Shown: positions 10,600-21,742 of the stretch, piece after piece
Position numbering within the stretch: the first letter of the stretch is position 1
Layout: each line of letters opens with the position of its first letter
From: Gonocerus acuteangulatus
Taxonomy: Eukaryota; Arthropoda; Insecta; Hemiptera; Coreidae
Assembly: GCA_946811695.1 (NCBI GenBank)
Contig: OX328123.1
Location: 37,785,054 to 37,849,053 of the forward strand
DNA length: 64,000 bases
Reading direction: 5' to 3'
Position numbers and translations under genes: made by a program
Notes under the pieces: generated by a model
Seen by the model: the letters and a program-made list of their open reading frames with translations, nothing else
What the model was told of the DNA's origin: nothing
Databases searched by the model: none

Positions 10600-10985
10600 T
10601 AAGGACTACTTCTTCCCTCCTGAAGCCTGAAAGCATATGGTTTCATGCCTCGGTCTATCTCTCGAAGCTTATTGTCATTCAAATGTGACCTCTCAGCCTG
10701 CCATTTATTGAGTTCGTGATTCTCTTTATCATATAAAGTGCAGAATAATTGCATTAATATAACTAAGTATATTGGAAGATTTAATTCTACTCCCTACCAA
10801 CGCTTTTATCCTGCTCATCAACAATTTTCACTTGTTGTTTAATCCTCTTTCTAAGTAACTGTGACGTCTCTCCAATGTAAACCTTGTTACAATCTGTGCA
10901 ATTAATTTTATAAATAAATTTATAAATAACCATATTAATGTTATTTAAAAATAAACTCATTATTCTTTTCACAAGGTTCTATTCG
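10600..10985 (-). pseudogene. Penelope-like element, GIY-YIG endonuclease fragment
   Basis: Minus-strand frame reads VIYKFIYKINCTDCNKVYIG followed by ETSQLLRKRI: the GIY-YIG core with the CxxC spacing and R-containing helix seen at the C terminus of Penelope-like polyproteins. After stops near 10775-10790 a further piece, LYDKENHELN, fits the end of the domain. The reverse transcriptase that should precede it is absent. Decayed fragment. Confidence 0.6.
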
Positions 10986-11469
10986 TTCAGATAAATACAA
11001 GGCTGATCGGTATACCTCCTTTTCATATTAAAATTAATGAAACACATATGGGTTCATGAAATAACACTTTAATTTTCACTCGTTATTCTCTATTTCAAAA
11101 TTCAAAGTCGATCGTTGTGATTGAGAAGGTGTTGGTGGTCGGGTTTTGGTCATATGTTGGATAAAACTACATTTTTAACTATAATGAGTTAAACTTCTGC
11201 CACCGTTTCGGCTTGAATTACAAGACTTCTTCAGGGCTTTGGAGGAAAAGGAGAAAAAATCCGTTTAGAAGTCGCTACATCACTCTAATTAACTTGCTTG
11301 ATACTTAACTGTTAAAAATTTTGTTAAGAGAACAATGTGTTCTTATTTTCCAGTGGAAATTCATAATCAAATTCAAGACAAGCAAAAATCCCCATTTATT
11401 CATCTATTATCATCATAAACATGTAATACAAATATATAATAATTAATTATCCAGCCTCAATAGGCTAAA
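10986..11469. other. unassigned spacer with a degenerate hammerhead-like motif
   Basis: On the minus strand at about 11200-11240, CTGAAGA and CGAAACGG occur around a possible stem-loop, upstream of the Penelope fragment. The cleavage triplet would be GTG and stem I does not pair well, so an active ribozyme is not claimed. Confidence 0.35.
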
Positions 11470-12200
11470 TGCAGCTGAACAATCGCGATACGTGCAAAGT
11501 TACCATCCGAAATCTTACTAACTCCTCTACGTAAACGGTTCAGAAGTAATTTTCGATGGGAGAAATAAGAGCTTCGAAAGTGTTAGATTAGTTGCTTTAA
11601 AGGGTTTTTGTGTTTGCTTTTTTCAGTTTTTTATTGCTTGTTTTTTTTTAATTGATTTTAGCAGTAACATTAGTTTTCCAGTAAAACAACATACGTAAAA
11701 TAAGAAACAATTTTTGGTTATTAGTCATAGATCTTTCCGGGCGGAAGTCTCGGCAGTGTACTTTCCGACATTGTAAGTTAGTCCCGCCTAAGATCTAACT
11801 TCACTATTTCATTGCACTAGGTTTTTACATGTTTCTACTAACTATATTTGTCCCAGGTTTTCCAAATGACATTAGGCATAAGCACGTTATGGAAATGCGC
11901 TAAAATTACGCAGTTCTTGTGAATCGGACTTTTTATTGCTTGTTTTTTTTTTATTATTATTAATTTTAACAGTAGTATGAAATTGCTAGTAAAATAAGAT
12001 AATCAAAATGAGAAACAATATTTGGTGTGGAAGAGACTAGGTAAATGAGTAATTTATAGGGTACTGTAAGTTTTCTTTGGAAAGTAAAAGGTAAAAGATA
12101 TTTGAATTATTTACAGAACACTCCAGACATTCCAAATGACACTAGGGATAAGAACGTTAAAAGAGTCGCGTTAAGATGACGCAGTTCCTGCAAGTTGGAC
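11470..12200 (+). mobile_element. HL-A 3' region with a tandemly repeated end
   Basis: Two successive HL-A 3' ends: GCGCTAAAATTACGCAG...AATCGGAC at 11929 and GCGTTAAGATGACGCAG...AGTTGGAC at 12200. Units 11628-11929 and 11930-12200 both start TTTTATTGCTTG or similar and are diverged duplicates. Upstream (11500-11620) matches the HL-A body (GTAAACGGTTCAGAAG; GGAGAAATAAGAGC). The 5' end is missing. Confidence 0.7.
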
Positions 12201-13185
12201 TCTTAATTACAATAAACGTTAACTGTTTAATTCTGTCTCTGCTATTTACAAATTAATCGTATTCTACTCTCTACACAGAGTTTTCACTTACATTCTTTAT
12301 TATAATTCCGTTATAATAACAATTTTATGTGTATAACTGTTTCTGGAAAAAAATGAGAATTTTATTATTATTGTTTATTTATTTTATTAATCTGCAACTT
12401 ATACGATTTGCAAATTTCAAAGTATGCACGGAATCACTTTAAATTTACAGAAAAACAATGAATAAATTATAATATTCATAGTAGTAATCAAATAAAAAGA
12501 GAAAAATGAAACTGTCAAAAAAATATTCAAGAGGTGCTATATTTTATTTATAATGTTTTGATCTATACCTGTCGTATGCAAGTGTTTAAATATGTGTACA
12601 AGTAATGGCTATATGACTGTTCCAGATGAGGCGTAAGATTGAGTGTGAAAACTATAGAGCAGAACTAAACATTTCTGAGCAGTTTTAATACTTTTTTTTC
12701 TAATTACTGTTCCCCTGCCTATCTTTAAACCAAAATATTTAATTGGTCCAGTCCCTAAACAAAAATAAAATATTAAAATATAACCAAGACATTTGTTTTT
12801 AAATGATCAAACTATCCTTAATTAAAATGATGCAGGTCCTTTATATTATAGTTTTCCCTAGAAAGGTAGAAATTGGATCCGAAATGAATAGATGAATTGG
12901 TGTTGGATTTTCCCCTGAGCGTATCCAATCTTGGAATGATTCGAGTCTAATATGAAGCACAATCCCTTCTTCCTGTCCCGATTATTGGGGCACAAAGAGA
13001 ACGGTGCCCTTATTAAATTTTTCTCTTTATTTAGTGTTACTTCAATATGTATTTGTTTGTTACTAAAACCCCACGAAGGCGATTTGCATAGTTGAAGGTC
13101 TAAATGAAAATGTTAGGAGGGAATTTCGGACAAAATAATTAACAAAGAAGATTTCATAATAATAATATAATTGTAATTTTAGAAA
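12201..13185. other. unassigned AT-rich spacer
   Basis: No supported coding, RNA or repeat feature. Confidence 0.4.
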
Positions 13186-13275
13186 ATTCCGTCACGCAGG
13201 AGAACACTCCTCAGAAGGTGGGTAGTGTACACTGCATTCCTGAATAATTGGCTTAAAATAACGTATACCAATAAA
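13186..13275 (-). mobile_element. diverged HL-B 3' end
   Basis: TTCCGTCACGCAGGAG followed by CTCCTCAGAAGGTGGGTAG corresponds, inverted, to the HL-B 3' end at 29860-29956. More diverged than the copies at 1, 29757 and 63283. Confidence 0.65.
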
Positions 13276-13355
13276 TAAATAAAAAAAAAACAAAAGAAAA
13301 AGAATGTTTAGTTTTTAGGATAGGATTATTTTTTCATACCTAATCAATTATATAT

Positions 13356-13541
13356 ACCTGGTCAATTATATATGCTGCTTTTGATTTTTTGTGAAACGCT
13401 ATGATGCCAGCATACGTCGAAGAACCATCTTCATCCACGCCATAGACTTCCTCGTGGCATAGGAAGTCTTTGTCTTGAAGAATAGCAATGATCTTGTTTT
13501 TGAGGTTATGGTGACGTCTAGTGACACAAAACTAAGAATGT
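13356..13541 (-). pseudogene. R2-like (restriction-like) endonuclease fragment of a retroelement
   Basis: A 60-codon open stretch without its own ATG: VTRRHHNLKNKI, then CHEEVYGVDEDGSSTYAGII and AFHKKSKAAYIIDQ. This resembles the C-terminal PD-(D/E)XK endonuclease of R2/NeSL-type retroelements, in which EEVYG and DIIAF...K carry the catalytic residues. Here the catalytic Asp appears as Gly (AGIIAF). Bounded by stops on both sides; no polymerase nearby. A host gene fragment cannot be excluded. Confidence 0.45.
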
Positions 13542-13644
13542 TGTGTATTATCAATCATTAGAATAATAAACACATTGTTTTCGAGTAATTATTTGTTTTA
13601 TTAATTATACCAATGCTAATTGAATATTCATAGTTAAAACATAA

Positions 13645-13966
13645 ACAGAGTGATTCAGGTCAAAGAAGCCAAACTCTAGGAGGTTAACTGGACATAATTT
13701 CCAACAAAAAAGTTCATTTGAAGTATGGTCCGATTCTAAAGGGTAAAGGAGTTACATATATCCAATTAATTTAATAATCTTGACCAGTTTTGAGCCATAC
13801 TTTCTTTTTCAATAACAAATATGTCTACGTTAAAAAAAAAAACAGAAAATTGTACATGACTCCTTTTCCTTTCGGAATCGGACCATACTTTAAATAAACT
13901 TTTTTGTTTGAAATGATGTCTAGAATCACCTTCTGGAGCTGCCTACTTAGACCTGAAACACCCTGT
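13645..13966. mobile_element. 322-bp foldback MITE with ~110-bp inverted repeats
   Basis: ACAGAGTGATTCAGGTC at the left is mirrored by ACAGGGTGTTTCAGGTC read from the right, and pairing continues through AAGTATGGTCCGATTC with about 80% identity. Middle about 100 bp. Non-coding, flanked by A/T-rich sequence. Confidence 0.78.
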
Positions 13967-13974
13967 ATATAAAC

Positions 13975-14105
13975 AACTTTGAATCACCGTGGTGTATGGG
14001 TTCTGAAATGAGACATTTTCTAGGCGACAATTCCGGATTGCGTCATGAGGTCAACCTTCAATGCGGGTTTCCTCCATATGGAGAGAGGGAGGAAACCCGC
14101 TAAAA
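13975..14105 (-). mobile_element. HL-A 5' end module
   Basis: Inverted copy of the HL-A 5' module: ATTCCGGATTGCGTCATGAG and a hairpin of inverted TTTCCTCC arms, ending CCCGCTAAAA where other copies read CCGCGCTAA. The (TA)n and body are absent. It abuts the MITE ending at 13966. Confidence 0.7.
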
Positions 14106-14974
14106 CCTGTTATATTTTCTTCGCATTCTTAGGAATAATTTATTCTGGAGATTATTTCAACCTGTTTGCTTGTTTTATCAATAGAATCTTATGATTCATT
14201 ATGCGAAATAGGTGGTTGCATGGGAGTGAAATCCCATGAAGAGGAGATAAAGCCGGGAGAGAATCTGGTTTGGTTGAGATATTGGTGTCATCGTGTCAAC
14301 CAAATCTACTAATATCGGTACTCGCTCCCGGATCGAGGCCAGCCCACATATAAATTAGTAATAATCTACTTTCTATCATGACGCTCTGTGTTTTGAATAT
14401 AATTGCAGGAAATTCACATCAGATATGTTTCGTCTTCTTTGGCTCTGTCACCCTTGTCATTAGTTGTGCATGAAAAACGGACTTGACAAAACATGTAGTG
14501 TTTGTGCATTCGTATATTAAATGGACGTATGTCTGTGATTACTGTACTTGCATGCGTCAATATCAGTAAGTTTAAATCTATAAAAGTAATTTGTATTTCA
14601 GTTTCCTGTTAGTAAATGTGTTAATGTATATAGCAGGGTTGGAAAAAATTTTCTTTGTTAATTTGGGTTAGAAACATCTTTACATGAGAACCTTTTTCGT
14701 TAGTGTCCAAGCCTGCTGCCGAGACCTAAGGCTAGTTTCGGCCGCCAAAACTTTAAACCTTCTTACTGACGATTTATTATATTTATTGGTCTCCGATAAA
14801 CGACTTGATGAAGATTTGAAGAAAGTTTCCGTACATTCTACCGCGAACCCCATTAGCTACCTACATTCATGTGGAAAATAGGTCCATTAGGAGATTCATA
14901 CTAATTGATTCAATTGTTCCTAAGAAAAATATGAAATGGCAAAATTATTTGTGTTACTTTGTTCTTATATACGT
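14106..14974. other. unassigned spacer
   Basis: A short inverted region near 14260-14320 (GGTTTGGTTGAGATATTGG and its near complement) may be an old hairpin. Nothing coding. Confidence 0.35.
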
Positions 14975-15013
14975 TAATTTAAGCACACTTTGCTTATGCA
15001 GTTCCTGCGTGAC
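14975..15013 (+). mobile_element. solo HL-type 3' terminus
   Basis: TAAGCACACTTTGCTTATGC then AGTTCCTGCGTGACGAA: subterminal box plus hairpin of the HL-B type, without body. Confidence 0.5.
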
Positions 15014-15189
15014 GAATTTTTGTTTTAGAAACAATAACTCAGAAGGGTGGGACTTGAACCCGCCTGATATTGAGCCTGGAAAGTTTTTAGAATATTATTT
15101 TAATAGGAATGTTTCTCAAATTTCTGAAAGGGCATAGAGAAGACGAATTTGATGATGGCCCCGTTATGATCTTGAAAGAACCCCCCCCC

Positions 15190-15505
15190 CTACTTTTAGA
15201 GGGTTATCTCGCCTTGAGATAATCCGATTTTTACGTCCTTGAGCTCTTTGTAAAGAAGAGAGCTTCCTTTTTCTAAACATATAAATAACTATTGCATTAT
15301 TTCAGATGGTTCTGAAAATAAAAAAAAAATTTAAACTATTTTGCATACATCGTTGATTCCAGAACACCTAGAAATATCCCGATTGGACGAAAATGGTTAC
15401 CATTGGGGCCTTTATCGATCGTTCAAATTGAGTTAAATTTTCTTTAAAAAATGGTCAGATTTATGAATCTTTAACAAAATATAAAGGATCTATAACGAGT
15501 AAAAT
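15190..15505 (+). repeat. diverged FB-1 foldback arm
   Basis: Parallels 28255-28585 of the foldback element: GAGATAATCCGATTTTTACG, TTCCTTTTTCTAAACATATA, CCAGAACACCTAGAAATA and so on. Single arm, old. Confidence 0.7.
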
Positions 15506-15711
15506 GAAAATAGTATTTTTTTAAATAAAAAAAAAACATGACCTAAGAAGCAAATATAAAGACACTAACTGACAAAATTTAATCCTGAGGGATTCTTTAA
15601 CATTCCTTACGACATACAGACTGAATGGAGTCCATAATTGGCACAATATTCAAGATTGAACATTTACGATAAAATATAAGCTTAATTTATTATAAAATAA
15701 ATTTAAATTTC

Positions 15712-16250
15712 CATGTGCAGCACTTTCCAATGGCATTTAGCTATAGAGATTAAACTCATGAAATAATTGTTTATATATTTTATCAAATCGACGCCGATCC
15801 TACCTACTAGTCACAGACTTATGAATATATGTGTGTGTGTGTGAGTGTTAAGGCGAGAGTAGCCACAGTGTTTGTTTTTGCATCGGAACTTGGTATATAT
15901 TCTCAAAACGAATCGACGAATTTGTTAACCAAGAAAATTGGTCCATCTGGAGGTGGAGGTGTTCACTGCGGATACAAACTTTTTACATGCCACTAAAGGT
16001 AACATATTAGTTATTTTGCGTCTCTAGTTATTTTTAACCTTTCAGAGTTATACGTTTTGAAGGGAGACCAGAGTTGCATAAAGATGATAACCTTTCAGAT
16101 TAGACAGAGGATGTTTGTACTAAATTTAATCAAAATCAGACCATGTTTGAGCCCATGAGAGAGCTAACAGACCAATTTGAACGGTTATTTTCACTAACTT
16201 TAAGTTGTGAAATATTTATCTACGCAAGCGATTTGCCTCTAAATGAAGTA
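15712..16250 (+). mobile_element. diverged HL-B 5' part
   Basis: Begins GCACTTTCCAATGGCATTTA, with the order of the intact HL-B at 28711 onward: ATCCTACCTACTAGTCACAG, a short TG microsatellite at 15828-15846, then GAACTTGGTATATATTCTC and TTGGTCCATCTGGAGG. A foldback arm lies upstream, the same neighbour as at 28 kb, although the junction here is less exact. Confidence 0.6.
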
Positions 16251-16345
16251 ATATCTTAGTTGAATTTAAAAGTTAAATTCATGTAAATACCAGAATAAAA
16301 GTAAATCAAGGGAGAGACGGGAAGCAATAATGTGTGTGTGAGTGT

Positions 16346-16506
16346 GTTTTTAACAGCGTATCAACAATTCGGCTATTAACGTCGGGCTATCTGCTGGTTG
16401 ACACAGTTTTATAATGCCAATACCATGTCGTCGGTCACCCATTCAGGTACTGGACACGCCCGACGTTGATCAAGTTCGTTGATCACCGTGACTATGGCCG
16501 TTGGAT
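16346..16506 (-). mobile_element. 5S rRNA-derived SINE, copy 1
   Basis: On the minus strand the head reads CCAACGGCCATAGTCACGG, then CAACGTCGGGCGTGTCCAGT and ACCTGAATGGGTGACCG, aligning to eukaryotic 5S rRNA including its internal promoter region. A tail follows: CGTTAATAGCCGAATTGTTG, ATACGCTGTTAAAAA, of the same stem-loop type as the tRNA SINEs. It is not a 5S gene: the first half is shortened and a retroposon tail is attached. A second copy with the same tail lies at 57800-57936. Confidence 0.85.
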
Positions 16507-17098
16507 AAAAGAGTTTTTAAGTTTATCAAAGTGTTTTCATATTTGAGAAATAATTAATTAAATAAATAATAACAAAATACTGGACAGGCATATTCTTTTT
16601 TTGTAACCATGCTTATTTCCTCACAATAATTGTTTTTTAAACAAATAAGCACATAGTGGATAAGCACGCAGTTTTTTTAATATAAATTCTTTCTCCGATC
16701 AAGAAAATAATAGGTTTAAATGATTCATAAAATAATTCTTTCAGGAGGTATCAATAAATCCCTTTCTGAATAGTGTAAATAAATGATATTCAACAAGAGA
16801 AAGGAAGACCGACCGAAGAGAAATTGCGAGAATAACTATGTTAATTGAGCCGGGTTAGTAACCGTTAAGACACTCTTGATTAGGAAAATAAATACCCTCA
16901 CCTTGACCCAAATAGGGCGACTTTTAATATTTACTCAAAATATTTATTTTCAACTAAATGACAATAATTCTCTCTGGTTGCACTTTACGGATTAATGGTT
17001 CTTAAATCTAATGACTAGCTTTCAACTTCGTTTAATAATGTTTCATCTATGGATCTTTCAAGCAAAAACCGTTTACTCTTATTACTCCTTTTTTTCTT

Positions 17099-17134
<36 letters not shown>

Positions 17135-17668
17135 GCTTGAATACCACTATAAATAAGGAATTGGACCCTCTCGGAATGCCAAGAATGTCGAGAAGACATT
17201 ATAGACATATGGAGGCAGATCCATTTTTGGGGATTTTCAGGTCACAACAATATCATGGATTCAAAAATTATCCCTATCTTCTGGTGCAATAAGGAAGCAG
17301 CTCTGGTAACTTCAATAGTGGAATCACAGCAACTAAACCGCTGTGAGATGTCAACTATTGATTTACCGCCTGCGTACAGCCAACGCCTGCACTTGAAACT
17401 GAGAAATTCAATGATTTAATGAGCCTGACTCACAAATATGTCGGAGAAAATAAGATGCCATTCTATAATACATTAAAATGTGTAGCTTCTTCAGCTACAC
17501 TGACGATAATGATTTGATAAAAACAGAGCCAGAAGAGGACTGAATTTCGAAATGTGGGAAAATTTGGAATCAGCTGATTGACGCTACACGTAGGTAGCAG
17601 TTATCTCATATTGGACGTGGCCATTGTACGAGAAGGTTCGCTTTGATACAATTAAGCTGTATTTTTTA
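16507..17668. other. unassigned spacer with a long poly(T)
   Basis: A T run at about 17092-17134 probably marks the tail of an inverted retroposon, but no body is recognised. The frame through it is low complexity. Confidence 0.35.
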
Positions 17669-17720
17669 GTTTTTAGCTCCTGAAGAGGCACTTAAGGTGT
17701 GAAACATGTTGAGCAAAAAC
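17669..17720 (+). ncRNA. minimal type I hammerhead-like ribozyme
   Basis: Stem I strands GTTTTTAGCTC (17669-17679) and GAGCAAAAAC (17711-17720) pair over 10 bp with one bulged A. Between them: the conserved CTGAAGA (17680-17686, CUGANGA box), a short stem II (GCAC, loop, GTGT, with an extra G), GAAA (17701-17704), a two-base-pair stem III (AC/GT) and the cleavage triplet GTT ending at 17710. This is the order of a type I hammerhead with a tiny stem III, as described in Penelope-like elements and retrozymes. Stem II is imperfect, so activity is uncertain. No Penelope coding sequence is adjacent. Confidence 0.6.
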
Positions 17721-18536
17721 AAAAATAAAATGAATTATTAATTCTCTTTTGTTAACTTCCATGGAAAATATTCGATTGAAGAAGATTGGGTCTGTATAAA
17801 ATATACGTATGTTTATTACAGTAAAATGCGGAAGCCCTGAAGACTTTAGCCCTGAAGTATTTAACTTTGCTTAGAGTTGGATAATGTCAGTTTCCGCCGC
17901 ACTGTGGCATCTAAAATCTCTAAGAGCTTTTCTTTGAGATGTTGTTGGATTAGGGGTTTACATTTCTCACTAATTATCAAAATGAAATAATAACTATTTC
18001 TACTCCAAATTACACTAGGGATTAGAACAGACACGCTAAGATCCTGGGAGTTGAAGTTTTGCTTTTGATCTGTCGTCTTACCTTGCTTCTTGACAAAACT
18101 ATCTTACGGCATTGTAACTGCTTTGGGCCCAATAAGGTAAAAATCCTAACAGTATTCATGTAAACGAAGTAAGTGCAATATCCCTTTTCCTGCAGTGCAT
18201 ATTTTCACATCACGTTCTGAAATATTACTGAATTCTTTTGAAGACGGTATAGTGCTGCGGTATAGATAGTCTGCTTTGAGAAAGGCATATAACGTGGATC
18301 AAAAAACGGTTATAATCATTGGGTGTACGTGATTCAGCTTGCCGAGTTCATGTTGTCATTGTGTACTAACGCCGGCCAAGTCACGCCGAGCTACTTTCGC
18401 CTGCCTTTAAAACTTCTATATCTATCTAGTTTATAAATTAATTAGCCAAGTTCATCTACGGAATAATTTACTCACTAGAAGTAGAACACCATTACAAAAG
18501 GAACATTTATTTTTAACTATGTAATCAACCTATATC

Positions 18537-18567
<31 letters not shown>

Positions 18568-20165
18568 AACTGAAATCAGTAAAATTTGAACTTAACCGCT
18601 TCATGATATTTTTTCGTTTCATTCATTAAATAAATCAAATGCACCCTTAAACATTTCCCATCCATATATATTTTATCACTAATGATCCGCTAGTTCTTAG
18701 GGAAAACAATGTAAATCAAATTACCTTTCTGGGAAGTAAGGCATCAAAAAGGGATGCCTTGGAAGATGTTGGAAGCAGTCCTGCTTTACCAAAGTAATGT
18801 CAAGCCAACACAATGGCAGTGGTACCTGGAAAGTTACCGAAACCACCGCCCGACCTCTTCAAACCGTTCCAAAACGGATTTTAAAAAGTGAATAGGACAC
18901 ATACCGAGCAAATCTAGGGAGTAAGAAAAAGAGGAAGACCTTGGCAGATACTTTTTGAGAAACGCCTATCTTCAAAGGCATAATACAAAATCAATAACTA
19001 AGGAAAGATAAACTGATCAAACTTTACAAGAAAACATTCCTTCGCCAGACCAGTTGCTGAGCTGAGTGGTCACCAACCTTCACAAGAAAATCATTTCTGA
19101 GCCTAAGACCAGGGTGTTGCTCTTGAGGATAGACCAGCTACAACAGAGCACTGAGGATGATGCGTTGCCTCGAATGAACATGCTCTAATAAATGTTTTTG
19201 TAGTGGAGGTCACTGACCTTTCTATAGAACCAGAAAAAAACATCCCAGTTCATTTTAGCACTTATTTACTTCTCTTGTAGGTTTGCACTTAAATTATATG
19301 ACAGTCTCATATATTCATCAGATGCTGATTTCTTTTGACAATATGTTAAGACAAGGGAATTCGCTTGTCTCAGACGCTTTCTTTTTGGACATTTTCCTTG
19401 CCTTTCTCGTTTGAAGCCAGTGTAAAAAAAAAAAAAAAAAACTCGTTGTAGAACAGGTTGTGTCGGAAGAGGAAGAGGTTGGTGAGAGTGTCCCAGTGAA
19501 CTTGATAACAACCTGGAACAGTCTTCCAAACCGGCTCTGGAGAGGCCGTTGGTCAAGTCTCGCTTACTGGATACAGGACCTACATTCCTATCCAATACCT
19601 CTGGAAATGGAGCAGGATGGAAAAGTCTTGGAAGGTTCCCATGTCAGAAGGTACTTTCTAATTTTGGAGACGTCCTTGAAACAGCAGACCCAATTATATG
19701 ATTTACCCATCCAGCAAATCAAATTTCTATGCAGGCGCAAATAGGCACTGATCTTGTTTCTCCTTTACCTCAACCTCATCCCTTCCCTCTCCCCCATTTA
19801 ACTTATCAAAGCAGATACATAAACAGCAATTTTGAATGCAATTTCTTATTTTGATGAATGAATTATGTTTCGTGCTAATAATATACTGTTAGCATACGTC
19901 CTAATTGCATCGACTTCTGACGCCATTTTTTAGGACTACCTGTTGGTTGCCTATTTCTCCTATTCATGCTTTGTGGCATATCTATGATCTTTATTCGGCG
20001 AGAATTTTGCTGATAAAGCCAAGCCACAATGACTTACTCATTCCCAGATGCCATTAAATAGACCAAAATGTGTCTATGTAAACATTTATGTGGCTACGCA
20101 GATCTTACGTAAACGTTACTCTTTAAAAAAGCACGGTGCAAAATCTAAACGGAGAAAAAAACGTA
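17721..20165. other. largely unassigned spacer
   Basis: Contains a degenerate HL-A 3' end near 18005-18060 (ACACGCTAAGATC...GGGAGTTGAAG), a short (TA)n(TG)n at 18532-18568, and a less AT-rich stretch (18740-19745) with an unrecognised 94-codon frame at 19460-19744. I could not assign a gene. Confidence 0.4.
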
Positions 20166-20469
20166 TAAAGGCCTATTCACGCTAGACCGGGCCGGGCCCC
20201 GAACGGGGAACGGACGGGCCACGGTGAAACAATCACACCACTGTTTTTAATGGACTAGTTCACGCTAGACCGTGCCGGGTCCGGGCCGGGGCCGTGCCGA
20301 GCCCGTGTCCCGGCCGGGCCCCGTTCAGAAAGGGAAGTACATATTCTTTCCCGTCCGGGCCCGGCCCGGGCCGGCTCCCTCTCTTGTTTGTTTATTTATT
20401 TATTTAACTAGCTGAATCCGCGAACTTCGTACCGCCTAAATAGCTACGCATCTTTGGAAATAACTAATA
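20166..20469 (+). repeat. left GC-rich terminal inverted repeat
   Basis: Outer part rich in GGCC/CCGG palindromes, then (TTTA)n, then CTAGCTGAATCCGCGAACTT, ending near AAATAACTA. The right partner is split by a LINE (26268-26327 and 27427-27677). Confidence 0.85.
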
Positions 20470-20715
20470 AATAAATTACATAAAATTAAAAAAAATCGTT
20501 TAGAGCTTCTGCTCAAATTCAGGAAAATAAATATGCTGTAGCTTCAGTTGATACTACAGTATAAATTACAGTCTTATTTTTCTTACATGGCTACTGCGCA
20601 TGCGCGAACACCAGCGGACACGTTTGTGTAATTTTTTTTTAGTTTAGTCATCGGTTAAAGCATATTTTGCTAATATAAACTATATGATATGAGAATGTCT
20701 CTTCCAGAATGACCT
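20407..20715 (-). mobile_element. Helitron 3' end
   Basis: On the minus strand the sequence ends CGAAGTTCGCGGATTCAGCTAG followed by T. CTAG after a GC-rich palindrome is the Helitron 3' terminus. The helicase relic at 23590-23935 has the same orientation and would lie about 0.5 kb from this end if the insertions between (20716-23345) were removed. Confidence 0.6.
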
Positions 20716-20861
20716 GGAGGGGGGGGGGTCCTCCCTCCCTCCATAGGGAAAAAATCCGCTTATAAGGTTGACCTCACGACGCAATCCGGAAGTGCCGAAT
20801 ACAAAATTTTGCATTTCATAACCCCTAGAGACCGAAAATAACGGTGGTTCAAATTTGTGTG

Positions 20862-20919
<58 letters not shown>

Positions 20920-20941
20920 TATATATATATACACATATATA
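20716..20941 (+). mobile_element. HL-A 5' module plus (TA)n
   Basis: Degenerate start with a G run, then CCGCTTATAAGGTTGACCTC, CAATCCGGAAGTGCCGA, AACGGTGGTTCAAATTTG and about 70 bp of interrupted TA. The body after the TA is absent; a SINE starts instead. Confidence 0.7.
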
Positions 20942-21290
20942 AAATCAGCCCCGTAATAGGCCACGAGGGTCCTGAGGGGCAGATACTATAGAGGTATCTG
21001 ATTCATGACCATACGGCATACTAGGGAGATAGTGTGGTTAGTACTATGCTCCGGCTACCTGATTTTCTTCTTAGCTGCTTCGACTGCTAGAGTCATTAGC
21101 ACCAACCAAGGTACCCATTTTTAAATTAATTAAATGCTGTGTTGGACTAGGGACGGTCAGGGAGGCCGAATTCAACCCATGAACGAACACACTAGAAGAA
21201 AAAATCTTTAGTGCTTGCTCGAGATTTGAACTCAGGCCTCCAGCTTATTAGTCCAGTACTCTACCACTGAGCTAACCTCGCCCCCATATA
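20942..21290 (-). mobile_element. long tRNA-headed SINE (SINE-T2), full copy
   Basis: Minus strand: head GGCGAGGTTAGCTCAGTGGT (A box TAGCTCAGTGG) and B box GAGTTCAAATCTCGAGC, then CACTAAAGATTTTT, CGGCCTCCCTGACCGTCC, the internal stem-loop GGTTGGTGCTAATGACTC, and GGGGCTGATTTT at the 3' end abutting (TA)n. About 350 bp; matches 40745-41100 over the whole length. Confidence 0.88.
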
Positions 21291-21689
21291 TCTCTGTCTG
21301 TCTGTCATTTTGTTTGTTTGTTTGTTACTTATACAAATCCACACCGTTTGACCGATTTTGATCAAACTTAGAATAATGATAGGTCTTGATTCGAGAAATC
21401 TCCTAGCCTAGGTCAAAAAAAATTCCAGCTGTCTGTCTGTACGTTTGTGCCTTATACAAATCCACACCGTTAGATCGATTTTTACCAAACTTGCCATACA
21501 TGTATGTCTTGATACGTGGGTGTGATAGGGTAGGTCAAAGTCGTATAGGAATCACAGTTGAGAGGTCACGGGCTCAAAACAGTTACAGATCCGTGTTATA
21601 TTTTAATAATACTTATTTTGTTCCTAATTTATTTAGGCTGTTCTATATAAAGAAAGTAGGTGTAGCATGGCACGCCGGGTAACAGCTAG
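21291..21689 (+). mobile_element. short non-autonomous Helitron with both ends
   Basis: Starts A|TCTCTGTCTGTCTGTC (TC at 21291 after A) and ends CACGCCGGGTAACAGCTAG|T (CTAG at 21686-21689 before T), the Helitron A/T target rule. The body holds two diverged copies of the CACACCGTTNGANCGATTTT unit that is amplified at 25175-26267. 399 bp, non-coding. Confidence 0.8.

Positions 21690-21740
<51 letters not shown>
21690..21740. repeat. (TA)n microsatellite, left of pogo-like element
   Basis: Together with 23294-23345 it appears to be one TA tract split by the pogo-like insertion. Confidence 0.9.

Positions 21741-21742
<2 letters not shown>

Noticed and set aside
11200..11240. Second hammerhead ribozyme (minus strand)
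   Set aside because: Core boxes are present but stem I does not pair and the cleavage triplet is GTG, which is not cleavable.
16422..16504. A 5S rRNA gene
   Set aside because: Shortened, diverged and fused to a retroposon tail; a second copy has the same fusion.
19460..19744. 94-codon frame starting MSEEEE in a less AT-rich stretch
   Set aside because: No recognisable domain, and the opposite strand is equally open; could be a gene fragment but not supportable.
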